Origin: JANOAR01 sp031411235 | GTDB taxonomy: Bacteria; Verrucomicrobiota; Verrucomicrobiia; Verrucomicrobiales; Verrucomicrobiaceae | Length of the DNA: 28,182 nt | Direction of reading: 5' to 3' | Assembly (NCBI GenBank): GCA_031411235.1 | Contig: JANOAR010000263.1 | Location: 1 to 28,182, forward strand | Shown here: positions 25,272 through 28,182 of the stretch, one piece after another | How positions within the stretch are numbered: position 1 is the stretch's first letter | Layout of the letters: each line of letters begins with the position of its first letter | Made by a program: the position numbers and the translations under genes | Notes under the pieces: generated by a model | The model's database searches: none | Told to the model about the DNA's origin: nothing | What the model saw: only the letters and a program-made list of their open reading frames with translations

Positions 25272-25359
25272 CCGCAACGCCGCCACCTCCACCACGACAC
25301 CTCTCTCATGCAGCCTTGACTCATAGCGCGACCTTGCCTCAGTGCGCACTTCTCACTCC

Positions 25360-25761
25360 ATGTTTCACCGCCTTGCCAGACTCCTATGCATCGTTGCCAT
25401 GCTGGCCGTCAGCGGGCTACCGACAGGGCTGGTGCAATGCTACGCTTGGGCGACGATGATTGAGGCTCGCAGTGTGGAGGCGACTCTCGCAGAGGCTGTG
25501 TCATCGACCTTTGACGGTGAACATCCCTGTGCGCTGTGCCTCGCGGTGAAGAAGACCAGCGACGACCAACGAGAAAAAGAAAAGCACGGCACCGCGCCCA
25601 ATGAGGCGAAGTTCGTGCGCACTGGTGGCGTCGAAGTTGCCTTCCAGTTGCTCCCTTTGCCACGCCGACTCATTGGCGTCCTTGATACCGATGTTTCCGG
25701 CCATGCACGCGCTGGCTTCGGGCGGAGTTGGCTGCGGCCACCTGTGGCCTTGTCGGCTTAG
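25360..25761 (+). CDS. Small exported protein with CALC motif, unknown function
   Basis: Protein of 133 residues. An N-terminal hydrophobic segment (about 6-24) suggests export. The centre carries GEHPCALCLAVKKTSDDQ with a CxxC pair, then a charged Lys/Glu stretch and a Pro/Arg-rich end. The layout recalls small periplasmic DUF2946-like proteins found with copper or other metal genes, but I cannot assign it with confidence. The start may be ATG at 25360 or GTG at 25342. It precedes, on the same strand, a His-rich outer-membrane-type protein and a c-type cytochrome. Confidence 0.65.
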   Translation: MFHRLARLLCIVAMLAVSGLPTGLVQCYAWATMIEARSVEATLAEAVSSTFDGEHPCALCLAVKKTSDDQREKEKHGTAPNEAKFVRTGGVEVAFQLLPLPRRLIGVLDTDVSGHARAGFGRSWLRPPVALSA

Positions 25762-25781
25762 TAGGCAAGCTGTGTGCTAGA

Positions 25782-25856
25782 CTTGGCGAATGAGAGGTAG
25801 TCCCTGGGTTTGAGCCCAAAGAGACTTGTTCATTGCCAAGGCTATGACACCTAGCC
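25782..25856 (+). ncRNA. Candidate structured RNA element
   Basis: Nested pairing: CTTGGCgAATG (25782-25792) pairs with CATTGCCAAG (25831-25840) with one bulged base, enclosing AGTC/GACT (25799-25802 with 25823-25826) and TGGG/CCCA (25805-25808 with 25815-25818). A second small hairpin, GGCTA/TAGCC, abuts it to 25856. It lies in a 266-bp gap between two genes. No known RNA family was recognised, and strand is assigned from the flanking genes. Confidence 0.35.
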
Positions 25857-26027
25857 AAGCCATTCAAAGCCCAACGCTGGATCCCTATCAATGACTGTGG
25901 GGCAAGGCTCTGGACGACTCTGCCGGGCAAGATAGCGCTAGCACAACCACGCGAAACTAAGCTCCTACCCATTCCCACTCATATCGACTGCTCGATCAAC
26001 CACCCCATCCCATTTTTTACTGCCACC

Positions 26028-26789
26028 ATGAAACACATCTTCCTCACCCTCGCCCTCGCGGCCCTCACCACCACAGCCATCGCCCACCACGGGCGCGACT
26101 TTATCCTCGTCGAAGACCACACCTGCCCAGCCCCTGGCGGGATGTTTCTACTCGGTAACTTCGAGTGGGAAAAGGGCAACGAAGGCAGCGAATACGGCTT
26201 CTCGCCCAGCTTGATGGTTGGCGTATTGCCGCAACTCTCCCTGAGTATTGAAGCAAGCTTCCGCGAGGAAGTCGGCGCTGACTGGAAATACGCCAGCGTG
26301 ACCCCCAGTGCCCACATCCAACTCACGCCCGCTGACTCCAAGTCCCCGGTGCGATTTGGTCTCAGCGCAAGCTACCAATTTGCCGAGGGCGAAGAGGCCG
26401 ACCACCACGCCGAGGAAGAGGAAGCAGAAGGACATCATCATCACGGCTCATCCATTCACAACCATGACGACAATGCCCTCATCGCTCGCTTCATCACCGA
26501 GGCCGACCTCGGAGATTTCAAGGCCGTGCTGAACATCATCAACGTCACGCCAGACGAGGGCAGCACAGCCTGGGGCTACGCTGTCGGCGTGCGGTGCCCA
26601 GTTTGCGATACCGTGTCGCTCGGGGTCGAGGCACTCGGCGACTTTGCCTCGGATGGCTGGCAAGAGTTCGGCCCAGCGGCCTACATCGAGCCCATACATA
26701 ATCTGACCCTCAAGCTCGGCATCAGCTTTGGTCTCACTGAAGAGACGCCTGATTTCAGCGTGCGCACTGGCATCGTTTATCGCTTCTAG
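26028..26789 (+). CDS. Outer-membrane-type beta protein with His-rich loop
   Basis: Exported protein of 253 residues. The signal peptide MKHIFLTLALAALTTTAIA precedes a mature start with HHGRDF. The rest is built of amphipathic strands (SLMVGVLPQLSLSIEASF, VRFGLSASYQFAE, LTLKLGISFGL) ending in TGIVYRF; the terminal Phe is the usual outer-membrane barrel signal. A loop at residues 124-148 is packed with His, Glu and Asp (HHHHGSSIHNHDD), a plausible metal-binding site. The function is not known; relatives occur beside metal-efflux genes. It is upstream of a c-type cytochrome by 54 bases and may share a transcript. Confidence 0.72.
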   Translation: MKHIFLTLALAALTTTAIAHHGRDFILVEDHTCPAPGGMFLLGNFEWEKGNEGSEYGFSPSLMVGVLPQLSLSIEASFREEVGADWKYASVTPSAHIQLTPADSKSPVRFGLSASYQFAEGEEADHHAEEEEAEGHHHHGSSIHNHDDNALIARFITEADLGDFKAVLNIINVTPDEGSTAWGYAVGVRCPVCDTVSLGVEALGDFASDGWQEFGPAAYIEPIHNLTLKLGISFGLTEETPDFSVRTGIVYRF

Positions 26790-26843
26790 TCGCCACCCCT
26801 TCCCCCAACCACACAACCCAACATCAACACCACCATTCAGCCC

Positions 26844-27197
26844 ATGAAATCCATCCTCAAAGGCAGCCTCGTGTTTACCCTCCTCAGCCTCAGCGCTGCC
26901 ACCGCAGACGCCAATGACGTCATCAAAGACGCCATGAAAAAATACCATAAAGGTGAAACCTCATTGACCAAAAAAGTCGGTGGCGGCGAAGCCTCGCCCA
27001 GCGAAATCGCCAGTCTCTTAAAAGCCTACGAAGACATGGCCAAAGAGTCCCCGCCCAAGGGCACCAAAGGAAGTTGGGACACCAAGGTGGGTGCGCTCAT
27101 CACTGGTGTGAAGCAGATCCAAGGCGGCGGCTCAGCAGGTGCCTTCAAGCAAGCCGTGGCCTGCAAGGCCTGCCACGACGTCCATAAGGGCAAATAA
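26844..27197 (+). CDS. Cytochrome c'-like exported heme protein
   Basis: Periplasmic protein of 117 residues. A signal peptide (about 1-23) is followed by a mostly helical body and a C-terminal CKACH heme site (C107, C110, H111). A single CxxCH close to the C-terminus with a helical body is the plan of class II cytochromes c', which bind gases such as NO or carry electrons. The length fits a compact member. A simple cytochrome domain of unknown class is the alternative. It is likely the last gene of its transcript, as a strong hairpin follows. Confidence 0.8.
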   Translation: MKSILKGSLVFTLLSLSAATADANDVIKDAMKKYHKGETSLTKKVGGGEASPSEIASLLKAYEDMAKESPPKGTKGSWDTKVGALITGVKQIQGGGSAGAFKQAVACKACHDVHKGK

Positions 27198-27227
27198 CCT
27201 TTCACCACCCCCTTCGCATGGCTCAAA

Positions 27228-27269
27228 GCCCTGCTCCCCTGGCCACCATGACCACACCGGGAGCAGGGC
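27228..27269 (+). terminator. Strong hairpin after the cytochrome gene
   Basis: GCCCTGCTCCC (27228-27238) pairs perfectly with GGGAGCAGGGC (27259-27269) around a 20-base loop, 30 bases past the stop. There is no T-run, so termination may need a factor. Confidence 0.6.
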
Positions 27270-27282
27270 CCGCCCACGCACC

Positions 27283-27298
27283 GCCGCCCGTTTGCGGC
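27283..27298. repeat. Short hairpin between two stronger hairpins
   Basis: GCCGC-CCGTTT-GCGGC, a 5-bp stem with a 6-base loop. It is the middle of three hairpins in 135 bases. Confidence 0.45.
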
Positions 27299-27320
27299 AG
27301 AGACGCGAGGCCCGTGCAAG

Positions 27321-27362
27321 TGATCCGCTCGGAGTTTCTGGTCAGTTTCTCCGAGCGGATCA
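27321..27362. terminator. 14-bp perfect inverted repeat
   Basis: TGATCCGCTCGGAG and CTCCGAGCGGATCA are fully complementary around a 14-base loop. The repeat lies between the cytochrome gene and the 3' side of the minus-strand tRNA-Lys. It may stop transcription from either side; no T-run is present, so an operator or element end is also possible. Confidence 0.5.
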
Positions 27363-27585
27363 ATCTTCATTTCTCATACGACAGCCGCCTTTTCAATGCT
27401 GCGATCTAGTTTACCAGTGTTTGCGTCGCGGTCAGACGCCATCTGTGTGGAATAACAGCCGCAGTGCTGAGCCTTCAGAGCGCCTTGCCCATATTTGCAT
27501 TTTGCGAGGCTTTAGCGCGTGCGCCTCTTCAGGCTAAATTCAAGCACTGCGTTTGATGGCGATAAACCCAACAGCACTTATGAAG
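27363..27585. other. Intergenic, no gene seen
   Basis: This stretch lies downstream of the minus-strand tRNA-Lys. It contains only short frames without family features. A weak hairpin, GAGGC/GCCTC on the minus strand near 27505-27525, may end the tRNA transcript. Confidence 0.4.
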
Positions 27586-27661
27586 TGGTACCCCCGGTAG
27601 GATTCGAACCTACGACAAAAAGATTAAGAGTCTTCTGCTCTACCAACTGAGCTACGGAGGC
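27586..27661 (-). tRNA. tRNA-Lys (anticodon CTT)
   Basis: A 76-base minus-strand cloverleaf: acceptor GCCTCCG pairs with CGGGGGT (one G-T closing pair), D arm GCTCAGTTGGTAGAGC, anticodon stem GAAGA/TCTTT with loop CTCTTAA giving CTT, T arm with GGTTCGAATCC. The 3' CCA is encoded. Confidence 0.96.
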
Positions 27662-27761
27662 GTTGTTTTCTGCGGGCGAGGAGATACCACGAGGGAAGAA
27701 TTGTGCAAGCTCGTGTTTGACGAAAAAGCAGATGACCCTACACTCAAGTCCACCCAACCGC

Positions 27762-27835
27762 TGCCTCATGGTGTAATGGTAACACAGGAGATTCTGAATC
27801 TCTCGTTCAAGGTTCGAGTCCTTGTGAGGCAACCA
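27762..27835 (+). tRNA. tRNA-Gln (anticodon CTG)
   Basis: A 74-base plus-strand cloverleaf: acceptor TGCCTCA/TGAGGCA, compact D arm TGGTGTAATGGTAACA, anticodon stem GGAGA/TCTCT with loop TTCTGAA giving CTG, T arm AAGGTTCGAGTCCTT. The 3' CCA is encoded. It diverges from tRNA-Lys across about 100 bases that should hold both promoters. Confidence 0.96.
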
Positions 27836-28182
27836 CCCGTAGAATAAGGTTTCCAGCGCTTTAAGCGCCCAGTGAAAAAAGTGGATCGGGCAATAATCGG
27901 GCAATTTGCGACCTCATCCCCGGCTTACCCTCAAACGCTTGGAAGCCTGATTCCTCCAAGGTTGCAGCCCGCCAGGGTGCCGGAAGTGGTTGAATCGCTT
28001 CGCCACCAGCCAAGCCCCCACCGTGAAGCCAACCGCGCTTAACCGCAGAGAACCACGCTCACCACTTTAGCGAAGCAATACCCCACCGAGTGAGTGGGGA
28101 ATTACAGCCAGCCAAAATTTGCACCCCCGGCCCACCGTTGCCCAATCGCTCACGATGTAGCGAGCCCCGCCCCACCCCCGGC
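27836..28182. other. Intergenic tail with short repeats, no gene seen
   Basis: No frame here resembles a protein. It contains GCGCTT-T-AAGCGC just after tRNA-Gln (about 27857-27869), a tandem decamer ATCGGGCAAT at 27885-27894 and 27896-27905, and a hairpin CCCCAC/GTGGGG (28081-28086 with 28094-28099, loop 7). A position 3' of a tRNA gene is a common place for integrated elements, but no integrase or tRNA-end duplicate is visible inside the window. Confidence 0.4.

Noticed and set aside
27578..27904. 108-residue minus-strand frame
   Set aside because: It runs through tRNA-Lys and the complement of tRNA-Gln; such tRNA read-through frames are a known annotation artefact.
27960..28140. Possible integron attC site (GTTGAAT and GCTTAAC core-like heptamers)
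   Set aside because: The heptamers are in the wrong order and unpaired, such degenerate matches are expected by chance, and no integrase or cassette is visible.

Overview
The window is 28.2 kb of GC-rich bacterial chromosome, probably from a verrucomicrobium (Verrucomicrobiales / Verrucomicrobiaceae-like). The inference rests on a giant Ala/Gln-rich DUF4175-type membrane protein, a small ferredoxin of a type I associate with this group, a GbsR-type regulator, several conserved proteins without assigned function, and the near absence of Shine-Dalgarno (SD) sequences. No phage, IS element or CRISPR array is visible. The taxonomic call comes from family knowledge, not from a marker gene.

Left part (1-3900): the N-terminal half of the radical-SAM heme chaperone HemW (cut by the window edge), an SMR/Gdx-type exporter just upstream of it, and a LysR regulator, all on the minus strand. 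The LysR gene diverges from a small 4Fe-4S ferredoxin across a dyad. A bidirectional terminator separates the ferredoxin from a convergent TIM-barrel sugar isomerase/epimerase. An Hsp15-like S4 protein follows. Middle (3967-12233): the 1601-residue DUF4175-like protein faces a minus-strand run of an exported M20 amidohydrolase, an exported alpha/beta esterase, a STAS-domain protein and a lipoprotein.

12441-18724: an unassigned protein with ATP-grasp-like features, then a minus-strand pair for envelope polysaccharide (AlgJ/AlgX-like SGNH protein and a WcaJ-type polyprenyl glycosylphosphotransferase). The transferase diverges from a short DnaK-like Hsp70 across an AT-rich island carrying a perfect dyad.

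18806-22610 is the most system-like segment. A GbsR-type regulator has a perfect 28-bp palindrome directly before its start codon. It leads a same-strand cluster: a wax-synthase-like MBOAT acyltransferase, two tandem paralogous small membrane proteins, a DoxX-like membrane protein and a membrane-anchored alpha/beta hydrolase. This looks like a regulated envelope or lipid-ester module; I do not know of a described system with this composition. It is followed by a second, AlgI-type MBOAT paired with an SGNH partner (22691-25271).

Right end (25360-28182): an exported Cys-containing small protein, a possible structured RNA, a His-rich outer-membrane-type protein and a cytochrome c'-like protein with CxxCH suggest metal or heme handling at the envelope. 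Strong hairpins, tRNA-Lys(CTT) on minus, tRNA-Gln(CTG) on plus, and about 350 bp without a recognisable gene complete the window.
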